NCBI GenBank assembly: GCA_947503435.1
Contig: CANNDL010000002.1
Location: forward strand, 339,258-403,257
Length of the DNA: 64,000 nucleotides
DNA from: an uncultured Kangiella sp.
GTDB taxonomy: Bacteria; Pseudomonadota; Gammaproteobacteria; Enterobacterales; Kangiellaceae
Reading direction: 5' to 3'
The notes under the pieces are model-generated. The model searched no databases, was not told the origin of the DNA, and was given only the letters and a program-made list of their open reading frames with translations. Below are positions 26,647 to 36,088 of the stretch, in pieces (the stretch's first letter is position 1; each line of letters begins with the position of its first letter). Position numbers and translations under genes: made by a program.

Positions 26647-26685
26647 TGTAAAATTCTCTTTCTTTCTCAGGCTAAATGCCTAGGA

Positions 26686-27021
26686 TTAACTTTCAAAATA
26701 CAAACCATTTTGATAAAGAAAATGAGGACTGCCTTTACCCTTTTTAAAAACTCGAGCTGTCTCATGTTCTTCTGATGAAACTTCTAACTCCATCCCATCA
26801 GAAAGCTTTATTAAAAATTTATCTTTAAGTATTTGCATTTCGGCAATGATTTTATCTTGAAGTTCCGGACTCAAATCTTGTCCAACTTCTACGTCCTTTG
26901 CATTAAGAACAATATATCCGTCATAGAGATGAATTGAGCAGTTATCTTTCGTAATTAACCAAAGGTAATGTCCTGCCCAACCTACTCTTTCAATTTGCTT
27001 GGATGCAATATCTATCATCAA
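26686..27021 (-). CDS. uncharacterised small protein inserted between leuD and leuB
   Basis: The 111-residue soluble protein is rich in beta-type segments (WAGHYLWLITKDNCSIHLYDGYIVL) followed by a helix and an acidic stretch (DGMELEVSSEEHETARVFKKG). I do not recognise the family. It starts 2 bases after the leuD stop and lies 39 bases before leuB, so it is very likely co-transcribed with the leucine genes. Nothing in its sequence points to leucine synthesis; it may be a newcomer to the operon. Confidence 0.65.
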   Translation of the reverse strand: MMIDIASKQIERVGWAGHYLWLITKDNCSIHLYDGYIVLNAKDVEVGQDLSPELQDKIIAEMQILKDKFLIKLSDGMELEVSSEEHETARVFKKGKGSPHFLYQNGLYFES

Positions 27022-27023
27022 AA

Positions 27024-27662
27024 TTAACTAAACAACCAAGGCGCTCTTTGCTTACGCGCTTCTTCGTAGTCGGTGATTGACTGTTCTTGTTGCAAAGTAA
27101 TGCCAATATCATCAAGACCATTGTATAAACTGTGTTTACGATCCGGCTCAACTTCGAAACTTATCACTTCGCCATTTGGACGAGTTACCGTTTGTTTATC
27201 TAAATCAATCGCTAACTGATAGCCTTCAGTACTTTCAGCTTCTTCGAAAAGTACATCCATAGTTTTATTATCTAAAACAATGGGTAAGATGCCATTCTTA
27301 AAGCAATTATTAAAAAAGATATCCGCATAACTTGGTGCAATGACCGCTTTAAAACCATAATCTTCTAGAGCCCAAGGAGCGTGCTCACGGCTTGAACCAC
27401 AGCCAAAGTTTTCACGAGCTAATAATACCGAAGCTCCTTCATATCGAGGAAAATTCAATATGAAATCAGGATTAACAGGACGTTTTGAATTGTCCATGCC
27501 CGGCTCGCCATGGTCCATATAGCGCCACTCATCAAACAAGTTAGGACCAAAGCCGCTGCGCTTAATCGACTTTAAAAACTGCTTTGGGATAATCGCATCC
27601 GTATCCACATTGGCACGATCAAGAGGAACTACTAAACCTTGATGTTGAGTAAAAGCTTCCAT
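27024..27662 (-). CDS. leuD: 3-isopropylmalate dehydratase small subunit LeuD
   Basis: The 212-residue swivel-domain subunit carries the diagnostic [15 protein letters not shown] and the opening [20 protein letters not shown]. It works with LeuC to convert 2-isopropylmalate to 3-isopropylmalate. Start and leuC stop overlap by one base. Complete and of normal length. Confidence 0.96.
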   Translation of the reverse strand: MEAFTQHQGLVVPLDRANVDTDAIIPKQFLKSIKRSGFGPNLFDEWRYMDHGEPGMDNSKRPVNPDFILNFPRYEGASVLLARENFGCGSSREHAPWALEDYGFKAVIAPSYADIFFNNCFKNGILPIVLDNKTMDVLFEEAESTEGYQLAIDLDKQTVTRPNGEVISFEVEPDRKHSLYNGLDDIGITLQQEQSITDYEEARKQRAPWLFS

Positions 27663-29104
27663 TAAGCACCCCCTCTCAAACTTGAAATCTCAATATCACG
27701 AACGTCCGTGAAATGACCATAGACCGCTGCTGCTGCCGCCATTGCAGGGCTTACTAAATGAGTACGGCCACCCTGCCCTTGACGACCTTCAAAGTTACGG
27801 TTTGAAGTTGAAGCACAATGCTCACCCGGTTCTAAGCGATCAGCATTCATCGCCAAGCACATAGAACAACCCGGTTCACGCCATTCAAAACCCGCTTCTA
27901 CAAAAATCTTATCCAAACCTTCAGCTTCTGCTTGTTCTTTAACTAAGCCGGAACCAGGGACTACCATTGCTTGCTTAACACTAGCGGCCACTTTTCGACC
28001 TTTAGCCACTTCTGCGGCTTCACGCATATCTTCAATACGTGAGTTGGTACAAGAACCAATAAAGACCTTATCTACTGGAATAGAAGATATTGCCGAATCA
28101 GCTTTTAAATCCATATATTCCAATGCGCGCTCGATACCCTCTTTTTTCACAGGGTTATCTTCGCTCAATGGATTTGGAATGCTACCTGTAACAGGTTTCA
28201 CCATTTCTGGTGAAGTGCCCCAAGTCACTTGCGGCGCAATGTCTTCAGCCTTTAATTCAACGATGGTATCGAAATGGGCGCCTTCATCTGTGTGCAAGTC
28301 ATTCCAAGCCTTAACCGCCATATCCCAGTGTTCCTTTTGTGGAGCAAAAGGACGCCCTTTCACATACTCAATGGTTTTATCATCAACTGCCACTAAGCCA
28401 ACGCGCGCGCCCGCTTCAATCGCCATGTTACAGATAGTCATTCGGCCTTCCATTGATAACTCTTCAATCGCCGTTCCAGCAAACTCGATGGCATGGCCAT
28501 TACCACCAGCAGTTCCGATTTCGCCGATAACCGCTAACACAACGTCTTTAGCCGTTACGCCATATCCTAGTTTGCCATCAACTTTAACTAGCATATTCTT
28601 CATCTTCTTTTGACGAAGACATTGTGTCGCTAATACGTGCTCAACTTCAGAAGTTCCCACACCAAAAGCCATAGCGCCGAAAGCACCATGAGTTGCGGTA
28701 TGCGAATCACCACAAACCATAGTTAAGCCAGGAAGCGTATAACCCTGCTCAGGACCAACAACGTGGACGATACCTTGACGGATATCATCAATATTAAATT
28801 GAGTCACACCAAATTCATCGCAGTTCTCATCGAGCGTTTTAACTTGAATTAAGGAGATGGGATCTGCAATTCCTGAAATACCTTGCTCACGCTCATTATT
28901 TGTGGTCGGAACATTGTGATCCGGCGTTGCTAAATTTGCTTCAATGCGGCGTGGTTTACGACCAGCAATTTTCAAGCCTTCAAAAGCCTGAGGAGAAGTT
29001 ACTTCGTGCAGTAATTGACGATCAATATAGATAAGCGCTGAACCGTCTGGGTTTTCAGCAACTAGGTGATCATCCCATAATTTATCGTATAAGGTTTTGG
29101 CCAT
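27662..29104 (-). CDS. leuC: 3-isopropylmalate dehydratase large subunit LeuC
   Basis: A 480-residue aconitase-family subunit with the [4Fe-4S] cysteine motifs FIGSCTNSR and EPGCSMCLA and the substrate block [16 protein letters not shown] longer frame starts at 29110, but an AAGAG ribosome site touches that ATG, while it lies 6 bases from the ATG at 29104 that begins [15 protein letters not shown], so 29104 is preferred. It is the first gene of the leucine operon; leuA is not in the window. Confidence 0.95.
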   Translation of the reverse strand: MAKTLYDKLWDDHLVAENPDGSALIYIDRQLLHEVTSPQAFEGLKIAGRKPRRIEANLATPDHNVPTTNNEREQGISGIADPISLIQVKTLDENCDEFGVTQFNIDDIRQGIVHVVGPEQGYTLPGLTMVCGDSHTATHGAFGAMAFGVGTSEVEHVLATQCLRQKKMKNMLVKVDGKLGYGVTAKDVVLAVIGEIGTAGGNGHAIEFAGTAIEELSMEGRMTICNMAIEAGARVGLVAVDDKTIEYVKGRPFAPQKEHWDMAVKAWNDLHTDEGAHFDTIVELKAEDIAPQVTWGTSPEMVKPVTGSIPNPLSEDNPVKKEGIERALEYMDLKADSAISSIPVDKVFIGSCTNSRIEDMREAAEVAKGRKVAASVKQAMVVPGSGLVKEQAEAEGLDKIFVEAGFEWREPGCSMCLAMNADRLEPGEHCASTSNRNFEGRQGQGGRTHLVSPAMAAAAAVYGHFTDVRDIEISSLRGGA

Positions 29105-29252
29105 TTTCATCTCTTATGGTTTTAATTTTCAATATAAATCAAATAGTTACCAGGGAAACCTAATAGAGATTCAGAGATTCTTCTATCAAGCTTTCTGATA
29201 TTGGTGGCATTATGCTACTCTCAAGTATACAATTACTCAAATTCATTATTTT

Positions 29253-29274
29253 TATAATCCTAATAACTTATAGG
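29253..29274. promoter_or_regulatory. candidate LysR-control region between leuC and its divergent regulator
   Basis: The 194-base divergent gap contains TATAAT at 29253-29258 (a possible -10 for the regulator) running into the dyad CCTA-N8-TAGG (29259-29274), whose core ATAACTTAT is itself symmetric. LysR-type sites are often such short dyads near the regulator's own promoter. No matching leuC promoter box is clear. Confidence 0.3.
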
Positions 29275-29298
29275 AATGTCACATATTAATAATAATTT

Positions 29299-30150
29299 AT
29301 GGATACAGAACTCTTAAAAAGCTTTTTGACGCTAGTAAGACTCAAGTCTTTTACTCTAGCCGCTAAAGAATTGGAGCTTACTCAGCCTGCCCTATCAAAG
29401 CGTATAAAACGACTAGAAACCATTATTGGTTCCAATCTATTCGATCGAGTTGGCAATCACTTTGGGCTGACTCAAGCAGGCGAGTTATTGGCCAACAAAG
29501 CTCCTCAATTGCTGAATAATATAAGTAGTTCAATCCAAGAAATTCGTGACTTGTCGGGACAAATTTCTGGTCAGCTCAATATCGCCACTAGTCACTATAT
29601 TGGCTTACATTATCTTCCTAAACACCTTGAGGCATTTATCAGTGAATATCCCCAAGTTGATTTGCACATCGATTTCATAGATTCAGGTCTTGCCTACGAG
29701 CAAGTTTTGTCAGGTGATATTGAGTTGGCGATGGTAACCTTCCCATACACCAAAGATCCAAGGCTTTCTCACATTAATATTTGGCAAGAGCAGATGCAAA
29801 TTGCTTGCCATAAAACTCACCCTATTACTCAGGAGCCAAACCCTTTAACCTCACTAGCTCAATATGACGCCATACTGCCACCAGCTCACACCTTCCCAAG
29901 AGAACTATTTGAGAATAACTTGCAAGAATTAGGTATTGAACATGGTCGGGTAAAAACAGCAAATTACCTAGAGGTTATTGCTAAGCTTGCCGCCTGCAAA
30001 ATGGGTTGGACCATTCTACCCCAGGCCTTAATTGAGCCGCCACTGATTGCTTTAACCGATAATAATCAATCGATACGCGAAATGGGGATAATCCATCGCG
30101 AAACAAAAAGCCTTTCAAATGCAGCAAAATCGTTTATAACATTGTTATAA
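29299..30150 (+). CDS. LysR-family transcriptional regulator
   Basis: A 283-residue regulator: the N-terminal winged helix-turn-helix (FLTLVRLKSFTLAAKELELTQPALSKRIKRLE typed across residues 9-40) is followed by an effector-binding domain with SGQLNIATSHYIGLHYLP. It is divergent from leuCDB, the classic layout for a LysR protein controlling its neighbours, so it may sense isopropylmalate or a related metabolite. That target is an inference from position only. It carries none of the distinctive features of LeuO that I would know. Confidence 0.88.
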   Translation: MDTELLKSFLTLVRLKSFTLAAKELELTQPALSKRIKRLETIIGSNLFDRVGNHFGLTQAGELLANKAPQLLNNISSSIQEIRDLSGQISGQLNIATSHYIGLHYLPKHLEAFISEYPQVDLHIDFIDSGLAYEQVLSGDIELAMVTFPYTKDPRLSHINIWQEQMQIACHKTHPITQEPNPLTSLAQYDAILPPAHTFPRELFENNLQELGIEHGRVKTANYLEVIAKLAACKMGWTILPQALIEPPLIALTDNNQSIREMGIIHRETKSLSNAAKSFITLL

Positions 30151-30232
30151 ATCACTGATGACGGTCGAAATTTTGTCACTATAATCGTTTTACAATAAAC
30201 ACTAGTTAATAAGAACTACCCTTGGAGTCACT

Positions 30233-30748
30233 ATGAAATACCTATTAATATTATTACTTGGAGTTACCAGTACACTATTAAATGCCAAAGTTTTAGATAA
30301 GGCAGCCGATGGCTTCACTCTAGAAATTAGCTTTGAAACTAAAGCAGATGCAAAAACTGCTTATAACCAATTTATCAATGTTGGAGACTGGTGGAATTCA
30401 GAGCACACCTGGTTTGGTGATGCCAGTAGAATGTATATAGAGCCAAGTGTTAACGGTTGCTTTTGCGAAATTGATGGTGAAAAACAAGCACTACATATGA
30501 CAATTTCTTACGTGGACCCTTACAAAGAAATGCGCATGATTGGTGGCTTAGGGCCATTACAAGGCTTAGGACTACACGGCGGCATGAGCTGGAAATTTGA
30601 TACGCTTGATAATGGCAACACTAAAATCACTCACCGCTACCAAGTTACTGGTTATATGCAAGGCGGCTTAGAAGGGTTAGCGAATATTGTTGATTCTGTA
30701 CAGGCAATTCAAATGAAAGGCTTGGAAAAGGCTCTGACTATAGAATAG
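30233..30748 (+). CDS. exported SRPBCC (START-like) domain protein
   Basis: The 171-residue protein has a signal peptide (MKYLLILLLGVTSTLLNA) and a START-like fold pattern: LEISFETKADAKTAYNQFIN, WWNSEHTWFGD, YVDPYKEMRMIGGLGPLQ and ITHRYQVTGYM. Such domains form hydrophobic ligand pockets; in this subgroup the ligand is unknown. Cysteines occur in the pair NGCFCE. It stands alone, with an AAGGAG-like site before the ATG. Confidence 0.75.
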   Translation: MKYLLILLLGVTSTLLNAKVLDKAADGFTLEISFETKADAKTAYNQFINVGDWWNSEHTWFGDASRMYIEPSVNGCFCEIDGEKQALHMTISYVDPYKEMRMIGGLGPLQGLGLHGGMSWKFDTLDNGNTKITHRYQVTGYMQGGLEGLANIVDSVQAIQMKGLEKALTIE

Positions 30749-30871
30749 TGAGAAATTGTAAAATCACGACCATTTATTAGATTTTCCCTACAAATAGTGG
30801 CATATTAAGTGCTGAAGTGAGAAATACTGCTTTAAAATCAATTAGATAACATAATATTTGGGGGTTCAAAA

Positions 30872-31162
30872 ATGGAATATCTTCCGCTGATAATCAATTT
30901 AATAAGTGGTGCTGTAGGTGGCAACCTTGTAGGTAAATTAGCCAAGAATCTAAGTTTAGGTACACTTGGTAATTCTCTAGCAGGTATCTTAGGTGGTGGC
31001 TTCTTCGGCCAATTCATTTTAGGTGCTATGGGAATCGACCCTGCGGCTGGAATGGACTTAACAGGAATATTAACTAGTATCGGCGGCGGTGCTGCTGGTG
31101 GTGGTGTAGTAATGGCAATCGTTGGCTTTATCAAGAAAATGGTTGGTGGCTCTAAGTCTTAG
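30872..31162 (+). CDS. small glycine-rich hydrophobic membrane protein
   Basis: The 96-residue protein has two or three hydrophobic segments with dense glycine spacing (GAVGGNLVGKLA, GILGGGFFGQFILGAMG, GGGAAGGGVVMAIVGF) and a short basic end. It resembles the general pattern of small integral proteins of the GlsB/YeaQ or glycine-zipper type, but I do not claim either. A strong GGGGGT ribosome site lies 7-12 bases upstream. A good terminator follows it at 31178. Confidence 0.68.
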   Translation: MEYLPLIINLISGAVGGNLVGKLAKNLSLGTLGNSLAGILGGGFFGQFILGAMGIDPAAGMDLTGILTSIGGGAAGGGVVMAIVGFIKKMVGGSKS

Positions 31163-31177
31163 TCATTACGAAAGAAT

Positions 31178-31207
31178 AAAAAAAGCCCGCATTAAGCGGG
31201 CTTTTTT
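31178..31207. terminator. bidirectional rho-independent terminator
   Basis: AAAAAAGCCCGC and GCGGGCTTTTTT flank an ATTAA loop, and A and T runs lie on both sides. It serves both the glycine-rich protein gene (plus) and the converging DUF3185 gene (minus), whose stop is at 31222. Confidence 0.93.
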
Positions 31208-31221
31208 ATTCAAAATTTAAT

Positions 31222-31425
31222 CTACTTCTTACCCATTACTAATTGTAAGACACCTAGTAATGCAGAAACACCACCGCCAATCATTAACCAAGTTGCTTTA
31301 TCTGAAAAGGAGCCCGTTAATTTTTGTGCAATTTGCTCACCGGTGGATTGACTCATATTGTATCCCCAGAAAAATAACGCCACACCTAATACCAATAAAA
31401 CAATTGCAATTACTTTTTTATCCAT
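31222..31425 (-). CDS. small membrane protein, DUF3185-like
   Basis: A 67-residue protein of two membrane helices (VIAIVLLVLGVALFFWGY and WLMIGGGVSALLGVLQLV) joined by a polar loop SQSTGEQIAQKLTGSFSDKA. The pattern matches the DUF3185 family, whose function is unknown. An AGGGGAAATAC stretch precedes the ATG. It converges on the glycine-rich gene and shares its terminator. Confidence 0.75.
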   Translation of the reverse strand: MDKKVIAIVLLVLGVALFFWGYNMSQSTGEQIAQKLTGSFSDKATWLMIGGGVSALLGVLQLVMGKK

Positions 31426-31518
31426 TGTATTTCCCCTGTTTATTAATGATTTATCAATTTTAATAATAGAGCTTTTAAAGTTTATATCAACAATTGATTA
31501 TTTAAGGGTCAATAATCG

Positions 31519-32037
31519 TTAAATATGTTGATTGACTAGCCTAACATCTAAAATATAAGCAATTTCTTCAGCTACAAAACTTAAAGAATTTATGTCCCCA
31601 GAGCTATCTAATTGATACTCATGCCCCCCAATTGAAACTAGGTACAAGCTGTAATCATAAGAATTGTTTTCAGAATCATAGCTATGAGTAATCTTTACAG
31701 CAGTAATTTCTTTAAAGTTGAACCACTTTTTATGATTTCTATATATTATCTTCTTTTTCTTTTTAAATTTATAATATTCCCCGTTAATAATTGCATAAAC
31801 GCTTAAATATAAGGAGTGAAAAGAAAAAAAAGTAACAGCCAAAAGCATGAATAAAATCATGATTTTATTAGAATCATCCGAGGTAAAGTATAATATTAAT
31901 AGCGTTACTATTGCCGCCAAAGAAAGCAAAGCGCCAAAAAACGCGCCTACCTTAGAGCGCTTAAGTAGAAGGCTGAATTCAGTATTTCTAATGATTTCCA
32001 GCCTGCCACTTGAAACTCCAATAAAGTCATATAACAT
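31519..32037 (-). CDS. uncharacterised two-helix membrane protein
   Basis: The 172-residue protein has a soluble N-terminus with IIRNTEFSLLLKRSKVG, then two adjacent helices (ALLSLAAIVTLLILYFT and IMILFMLLAVTFFSFHSLYLSV) and a PH-like C-terminal region with a lysine cluster (FKKKKKIIYRN) and beta-type segments. I do not recognise a family. It begins 2 bases after the dipeptidase stop, so it is probably co-transcribed with it. The gene is AT-rich compared with its neighbours. Confidence 0.6.
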   Translation of the reverse strand: MLYDFIGVSSGRLEIIRNTEFSLLLKRSKVGAFFGALLSLAAIVTLLILYFTSDDSNKIMILFMLLAVTFFSFHSLYLSVYAIINGEYYKFKKKKKIIYRNHKKWFNFKEITAVKITHSYDSENNSYDYSLYLVSIGGHEYQLDSSGDINSLSFVAEEIAYILDVRLVNQHI

Positions 32038-32039
32038 TT

Positions 32040-33335
32040 CTATTTTTGCGAGTATCTCTCAACTTCTGACCATACTCGAATCAAATTCCCAGACATGATT
32101 TTTTCGATATCATCTTCTGAATAACCGCGTCGCAAGAATCCTTCGATAAGGTTTGGAAAGCTTGCAGCATCTTTAAGACCTGTAGGTAAGCTGTCCCCCA
32201 CTCCATCATAATCTGAACCGATACCTACATGTTCGACACCAACTAGCTTAATCACATGATCAAAATGGTCTAGTACGACTTCAATATCAGCGAATTGGAA
32301 TGGGTTTTCTTTAATATAATTACTCCTCCATTCCACTACTTTAGGATCGCTAGAGCTTTCTATTCCAGCTTCTTTCATAAACTCAGCAACCGCTGCTGAA
32401 ATAGCGCCATAACTATCACGAGATGGTTGATGGACAAATGTAGAACCAAAATTTATAAAAATCACACCATCATTATCTGCAAGAGACTTAATCATGTCAT
32501 CAGACATATTGCGCTCGAACCCTGGCGTAAAATGGCGCGCAGATGAATGCGAAGCGATAGCCGGCACTTTAGTCACTTCCATAACATCATAAAATGCTTT
32601 ATCCGAAATATGGGATACATCAACCATAACGCCCGTATCGTTCATGGCAGTTACTAATTCCTTACCAAACTCACTCAAACCATTATTTGGACGTTTCTTA
32701 TCATATGAGGAATCAGAAATATGATTGCTTAATGAGTGCGATAATGTGATATATCGAATTCCGCGGTTGTAAAAATGTTCTAAATTCTTTAAATCACCGG
32801 CAATTGGTGAACCATTTTCCATACCCATTGGCAGCGAAATCAGGCCTTTCTCAAAGTTATCCTGCATTTGCTTAACGCTATATGCTAATGCAAACTTTTC
32901 CGGCGCATTGTTAACAATAGCCTCAACACTATCGATCAATTTATCAGCTAAGGCTGTGCTATCACCATCCTCAAACTCTAATGAAGCAGGCACATAAATT
33001 GACATAAAGGGCGCCGATAAACCGCCAGCTTTTGCTCGCGGGTAATCGAAATCACCATGATCAGTAGCATGACTCACGTCTGAATATTTATTTTCTAAAC
33101 GATAAGGAACGTCAACGTGCAGATCAGCAATAATGTATTTGTGAGCTAAAGTATTCGCTTTTTGGCCTAGTGATGCTTGGTCAATAACCTCATTCACTTT
33201 TTCCTCGAGATTATCAATCACCTTTTTAGGCGCTTCAGCCGACTGAGTTTCAGGCTTAGACTCTTCAGGCTGACAAGCAGTCAGAGCCACCATTATTGAT
33301 AATGTGATTAATTTAGTTTTAAAAATGGATTTCAT
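32040..33335 (-). CDS. membrane dipeptidase (peptidase family M19), predicted lipoprotein
   Basis: A 431-residue zinc dipeptidase of the renal dipeptidase family. It has a lipoprotein signal (LSIMVALTAC, lipid cysteine near residue 21), then the M19 metal motifs: IADLHVDVPYR, the glutamate-bearing MENGSPIAGD, HSSARHFTPG and IGSDYDGVGD. Homologs hydrolyse dipeptides, including D-amino-acid dipeptides. A periplasmic or outer-membrane-anchored role in peptide use is likely. It is followed by the small membrane protein gene. Confidence 0.92.
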   Translation of the reverse strand: MKSIFKTKLITLSIMVALTACQPEESKPETQSAEAPKKVIDNLEEKVNEVIDQASLGQKANTLAHKYIIADLHVDVPYRLENKYSDVSHATDHGDFDYPRAKAGGLSAPFMSIYVPASLEFEDGDSTALADKLIDSVEAIVNNAPEKFALAYSVKQMQDNFEKGLISLPMGMENGSPIAGDLKNLEHFYNRGIRYITLSHSLSNHISDSSYDKKRPNNGLSEFGKELVTAMNDTGVMVDVSHISDKAFYDVMEVTKVPAIASHSSARHFTPGFERNMSDDMIKSLADNDGVIFINFGSTFVHQPSRDSYGAISAAVAEFMKEAGIESSSDPKVVEWRSNYIKENPFQFADIEVVLDHFDHVIKLVGVEHVGIGSDYDGVGDSLPTGLKDAASFPNLIEGFLRRGYSEDDIEKIMSGNLIRVWSEVERYSQK

Positions 33336-33403
33336 CCGAAGCCATACCTATGTAAGATCTTTGAGTTGAACCCATCATAAAAGCATCTTTATAGAATTAC
33401 CAT

Positions 33404-33622
33404 ATGTTAGACGCTAAGCAACAAGAAATCGTTGACGCTGTCAATCAGGTGATGCCCTTTGGCAAATACCAAGGACGAAAGCTATTGCAACTGCCAGAGC
33501 CTTATTTGGTGTGGTTCCATAAAGAAGGCTTCCCCAATAACAAGCTAGGCAAGCAACTTGCCTTAATTTATGAAATCAAGCTCAATGGACTTGAAGGGCT
33601 ATTTAAACCAATGCTTAGGTGA
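33404..33622 (+). CDS. small DUF3820-family protein
   Basis: A 72-residue protein containing the DUF3820 signature MPFGKYQGRKLLQLPEPYL followed by VWFHKEGFPNNKLGKQ. The motif is shared with domains in some nucleases and helicase-associated proteins, and its function is unknown. It precedes the DEAD-box helicase gene by 71 bases in the same direction. Confidence 0.85.
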   Translation: MLDAKQQEIVDAVNQVMPFGKYQGRKLLQLPEPYLVWFHKEGFPNNKLGKQLALIYEIKLNGLEGLFKPMLR

Positions 33623-33693
33623 AACGTTATAAATAAGACAGCCAAGCCAATACTTGATAAAATGGCGCCATTAATCCTAAGGCACCAAATATC

Positions 33694-35043
33694 TTGTTTA
33701 ATTTACTTCACGAAAAGCTGCAAAAAACCCTAGTCAAATTAGGTTTTGAGCAAGAAACCGAAATCCAAAGCAAATCCATATCTTTAATTTTAGATGGTAA
33801 AGACCTAGCTGCGAGCGCAGAAACAGGTTCAGGCAAGACTGCCGCCTATTTGTTGCCTATTTTAAATCACTTACTTGAAAACAAGGTTAACCATAGCGGT
33901 ACTCGTTGTCTTGTTTTGGTTCCAACACGAGAACTCGCTCGTCAAGTTGAAAAACAGTTTGAGCAGCTGGCTCAATTTTCTAGCGCCAGCGCGGGCGTAT
34001 TGACAGGCGGAGCTTCGATGCAATTTCAGCGCGCCATGTTGCGTAAAGACCCTGAAATATTAATTGCTACACCCGGACGTATTCTTGAGCATAGCAACAG
34101 TGGCGATACCGAACTAGGCAACCTTGAGTACTTAGTATTAGATGAAGCCGACAAGATGCTCGACTTAGGTTTCAGTGATGATGTTACCGCTATTTCGGAA
34201 TTCTGTAATTCGAAGCGCCAAACCTTATTATTTTCAGCTACCCTCAATGCTAGAGGTATTAAACCAGTTATTCAAAAGATGCTAAATAATCCTGAATACC
34301 TTGTTTTAAATAGTTTTGAAGACCAGCAAAAACAAATTAGTCAGCAAATCATCCCTGCCGATGATCTTAAACATAAAGAAAAGTTAGTTAACTGGTTACT
34401 AAAAAACGAAACCTATCGTAAGGCTATTATTTTCTGTAATACCAAAGCCCAAGTCGATCGTTTAGGTGGCCTAATGCGTTACCACAAACATGCGGCAGGA
34501 ACTTTGCACGGTGACAACTCGCAAGAAGTACGTAACCAAGTAATGTCACAGTTTCGAGATAACAAATTCAATATCCTTATAGCCTCTGATGTGGCCGCTC
34601 GTGGAATTGATGTGAAAGAAGTTGATTTGGTTATCAATTTTGATATGGCACATAACGGCGATGACTATATTCACCGTATTGGCCGAACAGGTCGCGCAGG
34701 AGAAGCTGGATTGGCTATCTCATTGATCAGTTCCCGTGAATGGAATTTAATGGCCACTATCGAAAACTTCTTAAAGACCAAGTTTGAGAAGCGATTAGTT
34801 AAATCGCTTTTGGGTAAATATACTGGACCGAAAAACTTAAAATCTAATGGTAAAGCCGCCACTAAAGGGAAACGAAATTCTGGCAAAAAGCTTACAGCTA
34901 GAGAGAAGAAGCGACTTGATAAAAAGAAAACTAAAAAAGACAAGCAAAAGCTTGAGCCTGAAGATACCATCGCGAGTAGCAAACCTAAGAAAAAATTTGG
35001 CGGTTTTAGTGATGCTCCAATACAACCATTAAGGAAGAAGTAG
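33694..35043 (+). CDS. DEAD-box ATP-dependent RNA helicase
   Basis: A 449-residue helicase with Q-motif region GFEQETEIQ, motif I AETGSGKT, Ia PTRELARQ, II DEADKMLD, III SAT, and C-terminal motifs SDVAARGIDV and HRIGRTGRAG. The last 90 residues are very basic (KGKRNSGKKLTAREKKRLDK), as in RNA-binding tails of the SrmB/RhlE group; I cannot fix the subtype. The start is a TTG at 33694 with TAAGG upstream, because no ATG precedes the conserved N-terminus. It is followed immediately by yaiI. Confidence 0.92.
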   Translation: MFNLLHEKLQKTLVKLGFEQETEIQSKSISLILDGKDLAASAETGSGKTAAYLLPILNHLLENKVNHSGTRCLVLVPTRELARQVEKQFEQLAQFSSASAGVLTGGASMQFQRAMLRKDPEILIATPGRILEHSNSGDTELGNLEYLVLDEADKMLDLGFSDDVTAISEFCNSKRQTLLFSATLNARGIKPVIQKMLNNPEYLVLNSFEDQQKQISQQIIPADDLKHKEKLVNWLLKNETYRKAIIFCNTKAQVDRLGGLMRYHKHAAGTLHGDNSQEVRNQVMSQFRDNKFNILIASDVAARGIDVKEVDLVINFDMAHNGDDYIHRIGRTGRAGEAGLAISLISSREWNLMATIENFLKTKFEKRLVKSLLGKYTGPKNLKSNGKAATKGKRNSGKKLTAREKKRLDKKKTKKDKQKLEPEDTIASSKPKKKFGGFSDAPIQPLRKK

Positions 35044-35502
35044 TTGCATATCTGGGTCGATGCGGATGCTTGTCCAGTAGTGATCAAGGAAATTTTAATT
35101 AAGGCGGCGATCAGAACCAAAGTGCCGCTAACATTTATCGCAAATCACTTTATAAAAGTGCCTAGTATTCCGAATATTAAATCCGTTCAAGTGCCTAAGG
35201 GCTTTGATGTGGCGGATAATGAAATCGTTAAGCGTGCAAATAAAAAGGATTTGGTGATTACTTCCGATATTCCTCTAGCGGCGGAAGTTATTGATAATGG
35301 CGCGATAGCCCTGAGTTCACGCGGCGAGCTATTTGATAAATCCAATATCAGACAACGACTTAACATGCGCGATTTTATGGATTCAATGCGCGAAACACTT
35401 GAGGCGTCAGGTCAAAACCGTGGCGGTCCGCCCCCGCTATCTCAGTCCGATAGACAAACTTTTGCCAACTATTTAGATCGGTATTTAGCAGGAAGTCTAT
35501 AA
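35044..35502 (+). CDS. yaiI: UPF0178 protein, YaiI/YqxD family
   Basis: A 152-residue protein with the family opening [15 protein letters not shown] and further blocks [24 protein letters not shown] and [15 protein letters not shown]. The fold belongs to the PIN/NYN-like nuclease superfamily, but activity is unproven. The start codon TTG at 35044 directly follows the helicase TAG, suggesting translational coupling. This is the third TTG start in the window. Confidence 0.92.
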   Translation: MHIWVDADACPVVIKEILIKAAIRTKVPLTFIANHFIKVPSIPNIKSVQVPKGFDVADNEIVKRANKKDLVITSDIPLAAEVIDNGAIALSSRGELFDKSNIRQRLNMRDFMDSMRETLEASGQNRGGPPPLSQSDRQTFANYLDRYLAGSL

Positions 35503-35583
35503 GTTTAAGAATTTGAACTAGGCTCAAGAACTTTTGTAAGCTTTATGCCAAAATCAGCTCAGTCATTATTAAAGGAGTAGATT

Positions 35584-35964
35584 ATGACTGAGGTAAACAA
35601 GCTCAAATATCTTAAAATCACGTTGTTCGCTCTAGGTATTTTTTCTATCTTTGGCATCTATGTCCTCACCAAAATTTGGCCCTCAGGTTGGTCATGGCAT
35701 GGTTCTGGACGCTCTTATTATCTCGAAATGATTCTAGGTATCTATGCTACTTTGGGGGTGTTTTTGATTATGGCAGCAAGAAATCCACATAAGCATTTAA
35801 GCTTAATTTGGTTTGTAGTTTGGTCAAGTGTAGTCCACGGAGGAATTATGGCGGTTCAATCTTTTGATGGTGAGCACAATATGGGGCACTTATATGGTGA
35901 TGTTCCCGCACTTTTCCTTGTCGCTCTCGTCCTGGGTTATTTAACCCCAAAGCGCTTAGCATAA
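35584..35964 (+). CDS. four-helix membrane protein, DUF6632-like
   Basis: A 126-residue protein with four hydrophobic segments and the motif VHGGIMAVQSFDGEHNMGHLYGDVPALFL in its second half (positions about 87-115). The histidine and acidic residues between the last two helices resemble the DUF6632 pattern; that name is from memory. Function is unknown. An AAAGGAG site precedes the ATG. It appears monocistronic. Confidence 0.68.
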   Translation: MTEVNKLKYLKITLFALGIFSIFGIYVLTKIWPSGWSWHGSGRSYYLEMILGIYATLGVFLIMAARNPHKHLSLIWFVVWSSVVHGGIMAVQSFDGEHNMGHLYGDVPALFLVALVLGYLTPKRLA

Positions 35965-36088
35965 TAGACTCATACAATATTTTACTTTTATATTAAGTTA
36001 AACCCTTGAAATTTAAGCCATTTAACATAATATAAATGTAAGCAAAGAGCTGAATAGCTCATTGGAAACGGAATCAAAGGAGAATCTC

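Noticed and set aside
28044..28613. A 189-residue plus-strand frame opposite leuC
   Set aside because: Shadow of the leuC coding sequence; leuC motifs are unambiguous on the other strand.
34671..35120. A 149-residue minus-strand frame opposite the end of the DEAD-box helicase
   Set aside because: It is produced by the AT/lysine-rich helicase tail read backwards; leucine/phenylalanine-rich runs of this kind are typical shadows.
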